Shown: piece after piece, positions 1 to 9,304 of the stretch
Layout: every line of letters starts with the position of its first letter
Position numbering within the stretch: position 1 is the first letter of the stretch
Source: an uncultured bacterium
Lineage (GTDB): Bacteria > Verrucomicrobiota > Kiritimatiellia > RFP12 > UBA1067
DNA length: 59,358 nt
Direction of reading: 5' to 3'
Assembly (NCBI GenBank): GCA_902770045.1
Contig: CACXRO010000011.1
Span: 1-59,358 of the forward strand
The notes under the pieces: model-generated
Database searches by the model: none
What the model saw: only the letters and a program-made list of their open reading frames with translations
What the model was told of the DNA's origin: nothing
Program-made: the position numbers and the translations under genes

Positions 1-410
1 CGCCACACGAGATCGCCCGTCTTCTCGTCCTTCATCAGCGCCTCGGCGAGCTCGCGGCCGGAGAACTTGTCGAGCGCCTTGAGCTTGGCCGTCGCGTCCG
101 TGGCGAGGCTTTCGAGCTTGTCCTTTTCCTTCTGGGTCAGCACGCCGAGGTCGGTCAGCGATTCGCCGACCTTCTGGACGTTCTTGACGGCGTCCGCGGA
201 AACGGACTTCCCCGCAGCATTCACTAAGAGCACGTCCAGCTGCTGGACGACGCTCTTGGCATTTCCGAGCTGCGGAGCCCCTTCCGGGACGGCATCCGCG
301 CCCGGCTGGGGCTGGTTCGCATTGCCCGTGTTCTGGACATTGGTCTCGATCGTGGGCCTGAAGTCCACGCTGATGTTGCTCAGTCCGCTCAATGAGTTGA
401 TTCCGCCCAT
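1..410 (-). CDS. Unrecognised protein, C-terminus outside window
   Basis: Open frame from ATG at 410 to the left window edge (about 136 codons seen). A strong Shine-Dalgarno GAGGAGG lies 6 nt before the ATG. The product starts MGGINSLSGLSNISVDFRP, is polar, has no signal peptide or membrane segment, and has a Pro/Gly/Asn-rich stretch (residues about 28-48) followed by a predicted helical, Lys/Glu-rich part (VQKVGESLTDLGVLTQKEKDK). It is the gene downstream of the first giant protein, across a 151-nt gap. I do not recognise the family. A soluble polar N-terminus followed by a helical region would fit a secreted accessory or translocator-like protein, but nothing visible proves that. Confidence 0.7.
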   Translation of the reverse strand, partial: MGGINSLSGLSNISVDFRPTIETNVQNTGNANQPQPGADAVPEGAPQLGNAKSVVQQLDVLLVNAAGKSVSADAVKNVQKVGESLTDLGVLTQKEKDKLESLATDATAKLKALDKFSGRELAEALMKDEKTGDLVW

Positions 411-561
411 GATATTCCTCCTCTCGCTTTTCTTTTGCTGCCCTGTCTACACGCGAGACGGACAAAAGTTACATCCTGCCGCCGAGAGCAATCACAAACC
501 CTGCCTTCTGCCAGCGTCGTTAGACGCCAACAAATCCACGTGTTAACTCAAAACCGCCGCG
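411..561. other. Intergenic gap between giant gene 1 and the truncated gene
   Basis: Contains a weak hairpin (GCGTC-TAAC-GACGC on the minus strand, near 513-526) just after the giant gene stop, and the ribosome-binding site of the next gene at 411-425. The part next to the stop (about 531-561) resembles the equivalent position after giant gene 2 (ATCC..GTGTTAA). No convincing promoter or poly-T terminator was seen. Confidence 0.4.
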
Positions 562-3500
562 CTACCGCAGGTAGTACGCCGATCCGGAGGGCTGGGTCAT
601 CGTCGCCCACGGCGTATTGCCGTACACGCCCATGTTGACGCAGCGGCCGTTGTAGCCGGCCGGCTCGCCCTGGTAGTCGCTCTTCGGGTCGCCCTTGTCG
701 ATGCTCGGCGACTTCGCGCCGCGCGCATACGCCTTCTCCAGCGCTCCGGTCCGCTCGTCGATGTAGCCGAGTCCGCCGCGCAGGTGGCAGTTGACGTTCT
801 CGAGCGCCGCGTAAACCGCAGGTTGCGTCGCGTCCGTCCAGTCCCAGAAGGTTAAATCACCACTCTCCTTGACGAGATTCGTCATTGCGACGTATTCCGT
901 CACGAAGAGCGGATCGCCGAAGACAACGCCGTCCAGGAAGTTCGTGGTCGCGGTCGCGGCGCAGGTGATGGAATTGGTGCTGTCCTCGCCGAAGAGCGTG
1001 TAGGAGACATTGCAGACGCTCGCCCCGCGCAGCGAGATGTCACGACCGCGGGTCGAAGACAATCTGCCAAGGATGTTCCCGAAGAAGATCGAGTTGTGGA
1101 CGTTCGCCGTACCGAGGATGAGATTCAGGCCCGCCGTTGTTTCGAACCCGTCCGCAAGGTTGTAGGCGAAGGTGCACCGCTCCACGTCAACCGTGCCCGA
1201 AGCGCTGCCAAACAGGACCACCAGCGGACCCGCGGCATTGTTGGGTCCGGAGAAGCCCTTCCAGACAACTTCGTCGCCGTTCGCCACCCATGCGCAGTTG
1301 GTGAACGCGGACCCCTCGGCGCCGGAAACGAGCCGCACCGTTCCGCCATAGCCCGCCGAATTGCGCACGGTGCCGAAATTCGCCGCAAACCGGCAGCCGA
1401 CGGCAGAGACCGGGGCGGAGGAATAGACGGCGCTGCCGGAGCAGTTGCCGGTTGACGGATCGCCCGAGTTTGCACCGCCAGGGGCGCGGAGATAGATGCC
1501 GTTATGGACGAAATAGCAATTTTCAATGCGGAGGGACTTGAGCGACGAGGCGTTGATGCCGCCACCATAAGGCGCACAGCCGCCGTCCATCCCGGTCTTG
1601 ACTCGATTGCCGCGGAAGACGCAGTTTGTGAAGGTGACGACCGTCGTCGTCTTCGTGCCGGAGACGCGAGCGCCCTTGCCGGAGGGATCCGTCGCCCGAC
1701 CCATGCCGTTCGTGATGAAGTGGCAGTCCGAGACGAGCATGTCGCCGGCGCCGGTCTTGATGAGTCCGCAGTTGAGCGACCGCGTAAAGTAGATACGCTC
1801 GATGGAGACGGACGCGGAGTTGGCGATGGTCAGGCAGTCGGTCACTTCGACGCCGTCGATCACCGAACGGAACCCGGGCTCTCGCTCCGCCGCCGAATTC
1901 TCCCAGCCGTGGAAGCCGCCTTTCACGGAAAGCGGATTGGCGGCGTTCAGCGTGACCGATCCGACCGTGAGCACGTTCGTTCCGGCAATCCAGATCTCGT
2001 TCTTCGACGCGCTCACGAGCGAGAACGCAGACCTCAGGTTCGGCACGGCGTCCGACCAGTTCTCGCCCGTTCCCGCGCCAATCGCGCCGGGACGCACGTG
2101 GATGACGTTCGCCGGACCGCCCTTGCCCCACCACGGCGGCAGATCCTTCGTGACCGGAGTCTCCGCGCTCGTCGCCTCGGCGACGGTGCCGTTGGCGGAA
2201 AGGATGACCTTCGCCCAGATCGACCCCGGCTCATAGTAGGCGTTGATCGGGCAGTCGACGACAGTGCCGTTCGCAAGCCCGGAGAGCGTGTTCATCAGCA
2301 TCCAGCTGCTGCCGTCCGTGGAGACAAGCACATTCGCCGTCGCGAAGAACGCCCCTTCGCCGCCGACGGTGAAATGCACCGTGGGCCTGGAGTATTCCTC
2401 GTCGAAAGTGATAGTCACCGGGCCGTCGACCGCAGGCTCGCCGGCGGCGCTCTTGGACGCCTGCGCCGTTCCGCCGTAGGCTCCCGCGTTCACGATTCCA
2501 CCGTTGGGCGTCGGCTCGCTGCCGACCGGATCCAGAGGGTCGCCGGCGTCGATAGCCGGCGAATTGGTCTCGCCCGAAACATGCTCGACGCCGTCATTGG
2601 TGAAGTAGCCCGTCGACGAAAGCGCATGGACGTCTATGCCCAGCACCTCGTCGAGCTTCGTCTTGTCGAACTGGCGAAGTTTTCTTGCGTTGCTGATAAT
2701 GACCAGAAGATCGCTGACGTCATTGGTGGAGGAGACAAGCTCGGGATTGCCGAACCTAACACCCGAGCCAAACAAAAGGGTGCCATCGACTACAGACGAA
2801 TACGAAGACGGGCCATCGGCCGACAAAAGCGAATAGGAGACCTCGGCATGAGCAACATCGGCCATCAGCGCGAGGTCCGCGCCGCCGGAGTTGGAGGAAT
2901 GGACGATGTTGTTGGCGATAATCGAGTTCTTGATCACGGCCGTGCCCTTTGCGACGGTGACGCCGGCGGCGGATTTCGAGTTGTCCGAGAAGTTGCAGGC
3001 AAGCGTGCAGTTGCTGATGGTGACAAGGTCGGTCTCTGCGGCCAAGTTGATGGCGATCTGCCCGCCGTTGCTTCCGCCGACTGGAATCGCAGTCTCGTCG
3101 CGCCAGTGGTAGTCCTCCTCGTTGCCGGCGAAGACGCAGTGGTCGAAGATCGTCCCGCCGCTCGTCCCGGCGACGCGCACAATGCCGCCGCGGTTGTTGT
3201 AGCCGCTGCCGCGGTTGCCGCGGAACGTGCAGCCTTTCACGGTCGCCGCAGCATTGTTGATGTACAATGCCGCGCCAGCCTGTCCGTCGCGCCCCTCGTT
3301 CCACAGGTTTGCGGCCGTCCACGCGAGACCGTTGGTGAGGAAGGTCGAGTCCTCGATGACGACGGAGCCGAAAGTCGAAACATAGAGGCCCTGGCCATTG
3401 CCGACAGTGGTGGCAGTGCCATAGTTGCCGGAAACGACGCTGTTGGAGATGACAAGTTTGGCGTCGGCAGTTCCCGTAAGCGAAAGGCCGATGCCGTTCT

Positions 3501-6500
3501 GGCTGGCAGACGATGTATGGTTGCCGACGATCTCGCAATTGAGGATCGAGAGGTCGCCGGCGCCAGTCTTGACGATGCCGCGCACACCGTTGAATATCCT
3601 GAGGCCATCGAGGACGACGGGCACCCCCGCCGCATTGGAAAACGGCAGGACCGTATAGACGGCATGCCCGTCGAGTGTCGACTTCGCGCCGGCGATACGC
3701 TCGCCGGGGAGGGTCTCGGCACCGGTAAATCCGCCGCGGATCACGGTCGGAACGGCAAAGGCGAAGGTCGCGGGGCTGGCGTTGAGCGCGATGTCGCCGG
3801 CAATCCAGATTTCGTTCCTGAGTTCAGTCAGCGCCGCGAGCGCGTCCGCCCACGACGTGAACGCGTCGGACCAGCTCGTGCCGTCGTTCTTGCCGCCAAT
3901 TGCGCCAGGACGCAAGTGAATCACGTTGTCGGGCCCCTTCTTGCCCCACCACGGCGGAAGCGTCCCCGAAACGACGGAGCTCGCCACGGTCGACTCACTC
4001 GTCTGCCCCGCGCCGGAGACCACTACCTTCACCTGGATGGTGTCGCCGGGGATGTAGTAAACGGGGACCAAGAAGGTCTTGGTCTGCCCGTTGACCAGTC
4101 CGCCAATCGCTCCGGAGACATTCTCCCAGGTCGTGCCGCCGTCTGTCGAGACATAAACAACGCCATGCGCGGCGTAGGAGCCGCTTCCGCCCATCGTGAA
4201 CGAGACGGTCGGCATCGTGTAGCCGTCCGGGTCGTCCCACGTGACCGTAGGCGCACCGACAACCTCGGGCGAGGCGGAAGGAGTGCGCGACGCCTGTTCG
4301 GTGTTGCCGTAACGCCCGAGATTGACACATCCGCCGTTGGGCGCGCTCTCGCGCGAGAAGTCGCTCTCGGGATCGCCCGCGTCGATCGCCGGCGAGCGGA
4401 CGCCCGCCGCCGCGTAGGAGATGTTTCCGTCAGAGTCGAAATACCCCGCTTCGGAAAGAAGGTGGCAGTCGTCCGCCGCCGCGAAGAGCGGGTCGCCATA
4501 GGTCATCGCATCGCCAAGCTTCGACACGCCGTTGACGAACGAGTAGGTCGCGCCGGTGTCGTCCGCGAGGAGCGTGTAGTCGATGTCGAACGACGCGTTG
4601 GCGCCGTCCGCGAAGTCAACGCCGTTCCCGAAGAAGATCGAGTTGCGGACGGCGATCTGTCCCTTCACGCCCTTCACGCCCGCGCAGCCGCCCGCGGTGG
4701 CGTTGGCGTTCGCCGTGAAGGTGCAGTTGGCAATCTCGGTGCGGCCCGCGTCCGAGGAATGTTCAATCATCACCGCCGCGCCGTTCGCGCCGTCCGTCTG
4801 GTTGCCGCGGAAGAGGCAGTTCTCGACTTTGTTCAACGCGTTGATGCCCGACGCGCGCACCGTGCCGTAGGTCGCGCCGCTGCCGATGTTGCCGATGAAG
4901 TCGCATTCCTTGAGCTCGACCGCCGCGCTGTTTGCGTAGATCGCGCTCGTCTTTACCTTCGACGAGGTCGCAAGCGTGTTGCCGTAGAAAAGCGTATTCT
5001 CGACCGAGACGCGCCGGGTCTGATAGGAATAGATTGCCGCCGCGCCGTCCGCCGCGTCCGTCGAGGAGTTGTTTTGGAAAATACTGTCCTTGACATACAC
5101 TGAGCCCTCGTCGTATGGAGTTTTGTCGACACCACGCACATAAAGCGCGTTGCCGTTCTCCTCGAAGACGCAGTCGTTGATGAACACGTCGCCGGTCCAG
5201 CCGGTCTTGGAGACCGCCCTTGCCGGCGAGCCACAGAAGTGAAGATGCTCGAAAAACACGTTGCAGCTGATTCTGAAGACCACGGCGGAGAACTGGCCGT
5301 CGCCGTCGATAACGGAGTATGAGCCCTCTTCGCGTTCCTCGATCGTCGATTCCGTCCCCTTGAAGCCGCCGCGGAAGATCTTGTTGCCATAGAACATTTT
5401 CTCAGTCGCGGCAGACGCAAGCACGTTCGAGCCGGCGATCCAGATTTCGTGGTTGATATTCGTAGCAGCGGCGAGGTTAAGCGCCGTCGCGAAATCGACC
5501 GCGTCCGCCCACGAGGTGCCGCCGTTTGAAGGCAGGCCGTCCGGCTTCACGTAGATCGGCGTTCCGATGCGGAAGTTCGCGCCCGCGACGCCATGGTGGG
5601 CACCAATGCCCTTTGCCGCGACATAGCCGTTGCCGTGCCGGAGCGCGACCGCGTTGTAGAGATTGACGCCGGGCGAATTGTTCGCGCCGTAGAGAAGCTC
5701 GTAGTCCACCCCTTCAGTGAGCACGTTGCCGTCGTCGTCGCGGACGACGACCGGCGGCCTCACCTGCGCCTCGCCGAAGAAGGGGTAGCACTTCTCGACT
5801 TCGATATGCAGGTCGGTATCGGAGGTGATCGAGACATTGTCGAAGAGCGAATAGCAGTTGCCGTGCGCGCCGTAGGCGACCCGGACGGTCTGGAGCTTGT
5901 AGATGCCGCCCTCGGCAACCGTGAAGTCGGCCTGCACGGTGTGCCACGACGTCCCGTAGATGCGCATCTCGTTCGTGACGTTGCAAATCGACTGGACAGC
6001 ATTGTTCGTGTCGACGAGCTGCCAGGAGTAGATCGTGTGGTCGGTGTTGTTCGCGGCGTGGTCGAACGTCAGCGTGTAGTTTCCGGCGGGCAGGGCAAGC
6101 CCTTCCTGGAAGAAGGCAGGGCCCTGGTAGGGACTCAAATAATGCCAGCCACGCTCGTCGCTCGTCGTCGAATAGGTCCCGAGCCCTGCACCGCTGTGAG
6201 TCCGGTTCCAGCTCACCGGCATGAATGTCCTGTTGGCCCCGTCGTTGAAAGATCCCGAGCCCTCCTCGATGCCGGGATCGGCGTTGAGCGCGCGCGCGAT
6301 GTCGATTTTCTTGAGCATCTGCAGTTTCGCCGCGACCGGCGCCTCGGCCGTGAAGGTGACGGTGAAGAGGTCGGCGGAGCGCGGAGCGCCGTCCGGCAGG
6401 CCAAACCACTCCAGCGCCTTCTCGCCAGTCGCCGGAGCATAGACGATCGACACCTCGTCGCCGACGCTCACCCATGCGCTCGCGCCGCCGCCGTTAATGG

Positions 6501-8910
6501 AGAGCGTGCCATCGCCATGCAGCGTGCTGAGGTCGATGAACACCTCGACCTTGCCGCTCGTCGCGTTCCAGCGCATGTCGGGCGCGTTGAACGCCTCCGC
6601 CGGCGCGACGCCGTCGAAGCGCACCTTGTCCACTGCGGCATTATAGGCGATTTCACGCGCCGAAAGCGGGCAGTCGTAGAGGCGAATCGAGTAGATGCGC
6701 CCTTCGTAGTTGCACTGGTTTTCCGACCCGCCGCCGATGGTGGCGTTCGGGAAGCTGGAGATCCATCCAAAATCGGCGCTCTGAAACTTCTGGTTGCTGA
6801 TACCGGTGGTGCGCGGGACTCCACCCTCGTAGAACAGCATCGGCGCATCGCTCCCGCCACCACCCGCGCCATACACGACGGAGAAGTCGTAGGTCGTGCC
6901 GGCGGCATCCAGGCCGGTCAGGGTGTTGCGGGTTTCATTGTTTGCTTGGTGGAACCACAACTGGTTTATAGAGCGGTTCCAAAGCACGCGGAACAGGGAG
7001 TAGCCGGAGGCAAACATCATGCCGCGCCGCGGCTTGGTGTTGCGGTACTTCACGTCAATCGTGAGGTACTTGCCCGTCTTGCCCGGCGCCGCGCCGGAAT
7101 AGCCATGCGTCTCGAGGAATCCTTCGCCCCAGTCCGCGTTGCTGTTAAGCGCGAAGTCGAGGCTACCCTTGAGGTCCTTCCAGGTCTTCGCCGTAGGATC
7201 GAATGTACCTGTCCCGACATTGTCTATGGCGTCCCAGTGGTTCATGAGCCCGTGCTGGACGTAGGCGGACGCGGGCATCGCGGCGGTCGGCGCGGTGTAG
7301 ATCGCAAACTCGTTGGTGACGACGCTCCCGTACGCGCCGATGCCGGTCACGATCGCCTTGCCCGTCCCGACGGCGGCATTGTCCTCGTAGGCGACGGTGT
7401 AGTCGACGTCCTTCACGAGCAGCGCGGTGCCGGCGAGGTTGGAGACGACGACCGACGGCTCGAGCGCGGTGCCCGAATAGAACTGGTTGGGAATCCGCGC
7501 GACGGCAATGTCCGTCTCGTCCGGCCCCGCGGCGAAAACTCCGGTGCCGACATTCCCGAAGAAGGTGGATGTCACGAAATCCCAGAGTCCGACAGCATTG
7601 CCGCGGACGGGAACGAAGTCGCGGACGAGTTCGCCGTCCTGCCAGATCTTGAACGAGTAGAGCGTGAGTCTGGACTTGTTGCCGCCATTGTTGGACGCGA
7701 AGATGTTGAGCTTGTTCGACCCGGCGTAGGTCAGCGCCACGGTCTTGGTGACGGCGTTTCCGCCGAGGCTGAAGTGGAGGTTGTCCGCGGCGTTGGTGCT
7801 GATGGAGACGAAGCCATCGACACCCTGCTCATTCTGCAAGCCCGTTGTCGTACCTGCGCCGCGGAAATAGTAGAATCCGCCGGCCGGATAGAACACGTAG
7901 CTGTTGTTGGCGTTGTAGGCGCCCGCGCCGAAGTACGCCGTGTTGTCCACGCTGTTGGTGGTGTTGAAGTACATCTCGACGGCGGTATTCGGGCCCGGGA
8001 CGATGCCGGTGTCGATGTACTGGCTATTGGTGGAGGTGATGGACTTCACGCGCCGGTAGATGGCGAAGGAGCTCGACGAGGACATGCCTTCAAGCGCGCT
8101 TCCGGCCTTGCCGGTCACGGTCACGGTGCACAGGTCGCCATCATAGGTATAGGCGACATCGAGCGGGATCTCCACGGCCGAGGTTCCGCCCGGACCAAAA
8201 GTCCAGCTCGTGTCGTCCATATAGTTCGTGACCACGAAACCCGGCGCAGGCTGTTCGCCGAAAAGACTGACCTGGGATGGGATCTTCAGCACCTTGATGG
8301 TATACGACGGCTCCTCGGTGAAGAGGAATTCGTCGCCCTCGGTATTCATGAACTTGCGCCACTGCTGATAGTTGCTGGTGGAGCAGGACGTAAGGCCGTT
8401 CGTGTTCCAGGCAAGACCGGCCGCGAGCTGGCTCGCGTTGTTGAACGGCGCAGTAGTCGGGCCCTTGCCGCCTGTACCGTTGCCGACGCGAAGGTCGATG
8501 CCGTAATAGCCGTCCGTTTCGGGCGTGAAGCTGCCGGTCGGCACTTGGCTGTAGGAGGTGTTGTTGATCACTGTAACTTCGGTGCCGTCGAGATTGGTGA
8601 TTCGGACCAGGCCGTTGTCATCGTAGTTCTTCACGAAGTGATAGGTGACGCCGCCCTTCATGAACATCACACCCTTGTAGGCGTATGTCTGGCCGTCGCC
8701 CATCGTATATGTCGTACCTTCGTAGGTGTAGCTGGAGGTGTGGGTCGAGGCCAGGAGCGCACCGGGCACGACAGTGTCGCCGTCGCTTGGATCGTCAGTT
8801 GTGTTGAACGCCCCGGAAAGGGCCTTCTGATAGAGCCCTGGATCCGCAAACGCAACTGCCGCGGACATCGCCGCGAAAGCCCAAACAATGCCATACGCGA
8901 GTTTCTTCAT
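562..8910 (-). CDS. Giant secreted LamG / beta-helix repeat protein 1
   Basis: A 2782-residue exported protein. I choose ATG 8910 (MKKLAYGIVWAF) over the in-frame ATG 8928 because AAGGAG lies 7 nt before it. Order of parts: signal peptide (about 1-23, cleavage near AFA-DPG); a LamG/concanavalin-like part with the motif QYIDTGIVPG and LVRDFVPVRG; a second LamG-like part (NHWDAIDN ... YEGRIYSIRLYDCPLS); then three right-handed beta-helix modules starting near nt 5555, 3930 and 2110. Each module ends in a choice-of-anchor-Q type motif (SPAIDAGDP or SPSIDKGDP, then NLGRYGNT or similar). The C-terminus is ...SAYYLR. No catalytic site is recognisable. It probably acts as a surface or secreted adhesin or carbohydrate-binding protein. 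It is a paralogue of the gene at 9305-15781 with one extra module. Confidence 0.88.
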   Translation of the reverse strand: MKKLAYGIVWAFAAMSAAVAFADPGLYQKALSGAFNTTDDPSDGDTVVPGALLASTHTSSYTYEGTTYTMGDGQTYAYKGVMFMKGGVTYHFVKNYDDNGLVRITNLDGTEVTVINNTSYSQVPTGSFTPETDGYYGIDLRVGNGTGGKGPTTAPFNNASQLAAGLAWNTNGLTSCSTSNYQQWRKFMNTEGDEFLFTEEPSYTIKVLKIPSQVSLFGEQPAPGFVVTNYMDDTSWTFGPGGTSAVEIPLDVAYTYDGDLCTVTVTGKAGSALEGMSSSSSFAIYRRVKSITSTNSQYIDTGIVPGPNTAVEMYFNTTNSVDNTAYFGAGAYNANNSYVFYPAGGFYYFRGAGTTTGLQNEQGVDGFVSISTNAADNLHFSLGGNAVTKTVALTYAGSNKLNIFASNNGGNKSRLTLYSFKIWQDGELVRDFVPVRGNAVGLWDFVTSTFFGNVGTGVFAAGPDETDIAVARIPNQFYSGTALEPSVVVSNLAGTALLVKDVDYTVAYEDNAAVGTGKAIVTGIGAYGSVVTNEFAIYTAPTAAMPASAYVQHGLMNHWDAIDNVGTGTFDPTAKTWKDLKGSLDFALNSNADWGEGFLETHGYSGAAPGKTGKYLTIDVKYRNTKPRRGMMFASGYSLFRVLWNRSINQLWFHQANNETRNTLTGLDAAGTTYDFSVVYGAGGGGSDAPMLFYEGGVPRTTGISNQKFQSADFGWISSFPNATIGGGSENQCNYEGRIYSIRLYDCPLSAREIAYNAAVDKVRFDGVAPAEAFNAPDMRWNATSGKVEVFIDLSTLHGDGTLSINGGGASAWVSVGDEVSIVYAPATGEKALEWFGLPDGAPRSADLFTVTFTAEAPVAAKLQMLKKIDIARALNADPGIEEGSGSFNDGANRTFMPVSWNRTHSGAGLGTYSTTSDERGWHYLSPYQGPAFFQEGLALPAGNYTLTFDHAANNTDHTIYSWQLVDTNNAVQSICNVTNEMRIYGTSWHTVQADFTVAEGGIYKLQTVRVAYGAHGNCYSLFDNVSITSDTDLHIEVEKCYPFFGEAQVRPPVVVRDDDGNVLTEGVDYELLYGANNSPGVNLYNAVALRHGNGYVAAKGIGAHHGVAGANFRIGTPIYVKPDGLPSNGGTSWADAVDFATALNLAAATNINHEIWIAGSNVLASAATEKMFYGNKIFRGGFKGTESTIEEREEGSYSVIDGDGQFSAVVFRISCNVFFEHLHFCGSPARAVSKTGWTGDVFINDCVFEENGNALYVRGVDKTPYDEGSVYVKDSIFQNNSSTDAADGAAAIYSYQTRRVSVENTLFYGNTLATSSKVKTSAIYANSAAVELKECDFIGNIGSGATYGTVRASGINALNKVENCLFRGNQTDGANGAAVMIEHSSDAGRTEIANCTFTANANATAGGCAGVKGVKGQIAVRNSIFFGNGVDFADGANASFDIDYTLLADDTGATYSFVNGVSKLGDAMTYGDPLFAAADDCHLLSEAGYFDSDGNISYAAAGVRSPAIDAGDPESDFSRESAPNGGCVNLGRYGNTEQASRTPSASPEVVGAPTVTWDDPDGYTMPTVSFTMGGSGSYAAHGVVYVSTDGGTTWENVSGAIGGLVNGQTKTFLVPVYYIPGDTIQVKVVVSGAGQTSESTVASSVVSGTLPPWWGKKGPDNVIHLRPGAIGGKNDGTSWSDAFTSWADALAALTELRNEIWIAGDIALNASPATFAFAVPTVIRGGFTGAETLPGERIAGAKSTLDGHAVYTVLPFSNAAGVPVVLDGLRIFNGVRGIVKTGAGDLSILNCEIVGNHTSSASQNGIGLSLTGTADAKLVISNSVVSGNYGTATTVGNGQGLYVSTFGSVVIEDSTFLTNGLAWTAANLWNEGRDGQAGAALYINNAAATVKGCTFRGNRGSGYNNRGGIVRVAGTSGGTIFDHCVFAGNEEDYHWRDETAIPVGGSNGGQIAINLAAETDLVTISNCTLACNFSDNSKSAAGVTVAKGTAVIKNSIIANNIVHSSNSGGADLALMADVAHAEVSYSLLSADGPSSYSSVVDGTLLFGSGVRFGNPELVSSTNDVSDLLVIISNARKLRQFDKTKLDEVLGIDVHALSSTGYFTNDGVEHVSGETNSPAIDAGDPLDPVGSEPTPNGGIVNAGAYGGTAQASKSAAGEPAVDGPVTITFDEEYSRPTVHFTVGGEGAFFATANVLVSTDGSSWMLMNTLSGLANGTVVDCPINAYYEPGSIWAKVILSANGTVAEATSAETPVTKDLPPWWGKGGPANVIHVRPGAIGAGTGENWSDAVPNLRSAFSLVSASKNEIWIAGTNVLTVGSVTLNAANPLSVKGGFHGWENSAAEREPGFRSVIDGVEVTDCLTIANSASVSIERIYFTRSLNCGLIKTGAGDMLVSDCHFITNGMGRATDPSGKGARVSGTKTTTVVTFTNCVFRGNRVKTGMDGGCAPYGGGINASSLKSLRIENCYFVHNGIYLRAPGGANSGDPSTGNCSGSAVYSSAPVSAVGCRFAANFGTVRNSAGYGGTVRLVSGAEGSAFTNCAWVANGDEVVWKGFSGPNNAAGPLVVLFGSASGTVDVERCTFAYNLADGFETTAGLNLILGTANVHNSIFFGNILGRLSSTRGRDISLRGASVCNVSYTLFGEDSTNSITCAATATTNFLDGVVFGDPLFVTEYVAMTNLVKESGDLTFWDWTDATQPAVYAALENVNCHLRGGLGYIDERTGALEKAYARGAKSPSIDKGDPKSDYQGEPAGYNGRCVNMGVYGNTPWATMTQPSGSAYYLR

Positions 8911-9117
8911 GTCATTACTCCTTTTCATTTCATTGCTCCTCTAAGCCAAGAACGTCCAAAGTCCAATGTCCAAAGTCCAAGCTACGACAGCTGGACCTTG
9001 GACATTGGACGTTGGATGACGAACTTAAGTGTAGTTTTCGAGCGGGCGGGAAACCTATTGATTCCACCCCCTCCCTCGAAATATCTACACTTATGAATTT
9101 CATGTTATGAATATTAC
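8911..9117 (-). promoter_or_regulatory. Structured 5' leader RNA of giant gene 1
   Basis: About 190 nt between the predicted transcription start and the giant gene ATG. Two stem-loops are visible. The first pairs AAGTGTAG with CTACACTT and TTTCGAG with CTCGAAA (9027-9042 with 9075-9092). The second is a roughly 19-bp stem (8961-8979 with 8992-9010) made of GTCCAATGTCCAAAGTCCA and its complement with one wobble. After it come GAGGAG, a minimal ATG-AAA-TGA, then AAGGAG and the giant gene start. The layout is conserved in front of giant gene 2 (15782-15977). Confidence 0.6.
8930..9103 (-). CDS. Putative leader ORF of giant gene 1 (57 aa)
   Basis: Starts with ATG exactly 7 nt after the -10 box at 9111-9116, so it would be translated from the 5' end of the mRNA. 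Product begins MKFISVDISREGVESIG and contains PPARKLHL. The stop TGA overlaps the AATG just upstream of the giant gene, so translational coupling is possible. The same ORF with the same geometry precedes giant gene 2; between the copies there is one 3-nt indel and one compensating shift, so the frame is kept. The downstream third is made by a direct/inverted repeat that also forms an RNA hairpin. It may be a regulatory leader peptide or simply an open stretch in a structured leader. Confidence 0.45.
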   Translation of the reverse strand: MKFISVDISREGVESIGFPPARKLHLSSSSNVQCPRSSCRSLDFGHWTLDVLGLEEQ

Positions 9118-9139
9118 CAAATCCCGCCGAGTCTGTCAA
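9111..9139 (-). promoter_or_regulatory. Promoter of giant gene 1
   Basis: Minus-strand TTGACA (9134-9139), 17-nt spacer, TAATAT (9111-9116), with TGG directly before the -10 box. Confidence 0.75.
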
Positions 9140-9141
9140 TG

Positions 9142-9210
9142 GGCATGGGGTCTGTCCCCACATGCCTTCTGCGCATGGTGAATTTGGCATGGGGTCTGTC
9201 CCCACTTGCC
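9142..9210. repeat. Two direct copies of a REP-like palindrome
   Basis: Two 25-nt copies (9142-9166 and 9186-9210) of a sequence with core GGCATGGGGTCTGTCCCC, followed by CACATGCC in one and CACTTGCC in the other. Each can fold through GGGG/CCCC with a TCTGT loop. The copies differ at one base and are separated by 19 nt. Short GGGGTCTGTCCCC palindromes of this kind are often REP elements mobilised by a RAYT (TnpA-REP) transposase; no such gene is in the window. Confidence 0.6.
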
Positions 9211-9217
9211 TAGTAAA

Positions 9218-9290
9218 AACACACGGATTTGCTCAGGTCTACGACCTTCGCCATCTGTGAGCGACGTAGTCGCGAACCAATCCGTGTGTT
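9218..9290 (-). terminator. Long stem-loop after giant gene 2, terminator candidate
   Basis: A perfect 12-bp inverted repeat, AACACACGGATT (9218-9229) and AATCCGTGTGTT (9279-9290), begins 14 nt after the stop of giant gene 2. In the minus-strand transcript the second arm runs into TTTTT, as in an intrinsic terminator. The 49-nt interior holds two small hairpins (GCGAC-GTA-GTCGC and GGTC-TAC-GACC), which is much larger than a normal terminator loop; it may be a small mobile repeat acting as terminator. Confidence 0.5.
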
Positions 9291-9304
9291 AATAAACTGC
9301 CGCG

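Noticed and set aside
1..410. Type III secretion translocator
   Set aside because: The polar N-terminus and absence of a signal peptide fit, but no conserved motif or neighbouring secretion gene is visible and the gene is truncated.
1504..5103. Plus-strand open frame of about 1200 codons inside giant gene 1, and similar ones at 5593-9096, 16133-18931 and 19115-21151
   Set aside because: They are antisense to genes with clear domains, are rich in Arg/Asp/Val/Ala typical of reversed GC-rich codons, and have no signal peptide or family motif.
9218..9290. tRNA gene
   Set aside because: Length and folded shape are tRNA-like, but the acceptor stem is too long and there is no T-arm GTTC..., anticodon arm or CCA in the right position.
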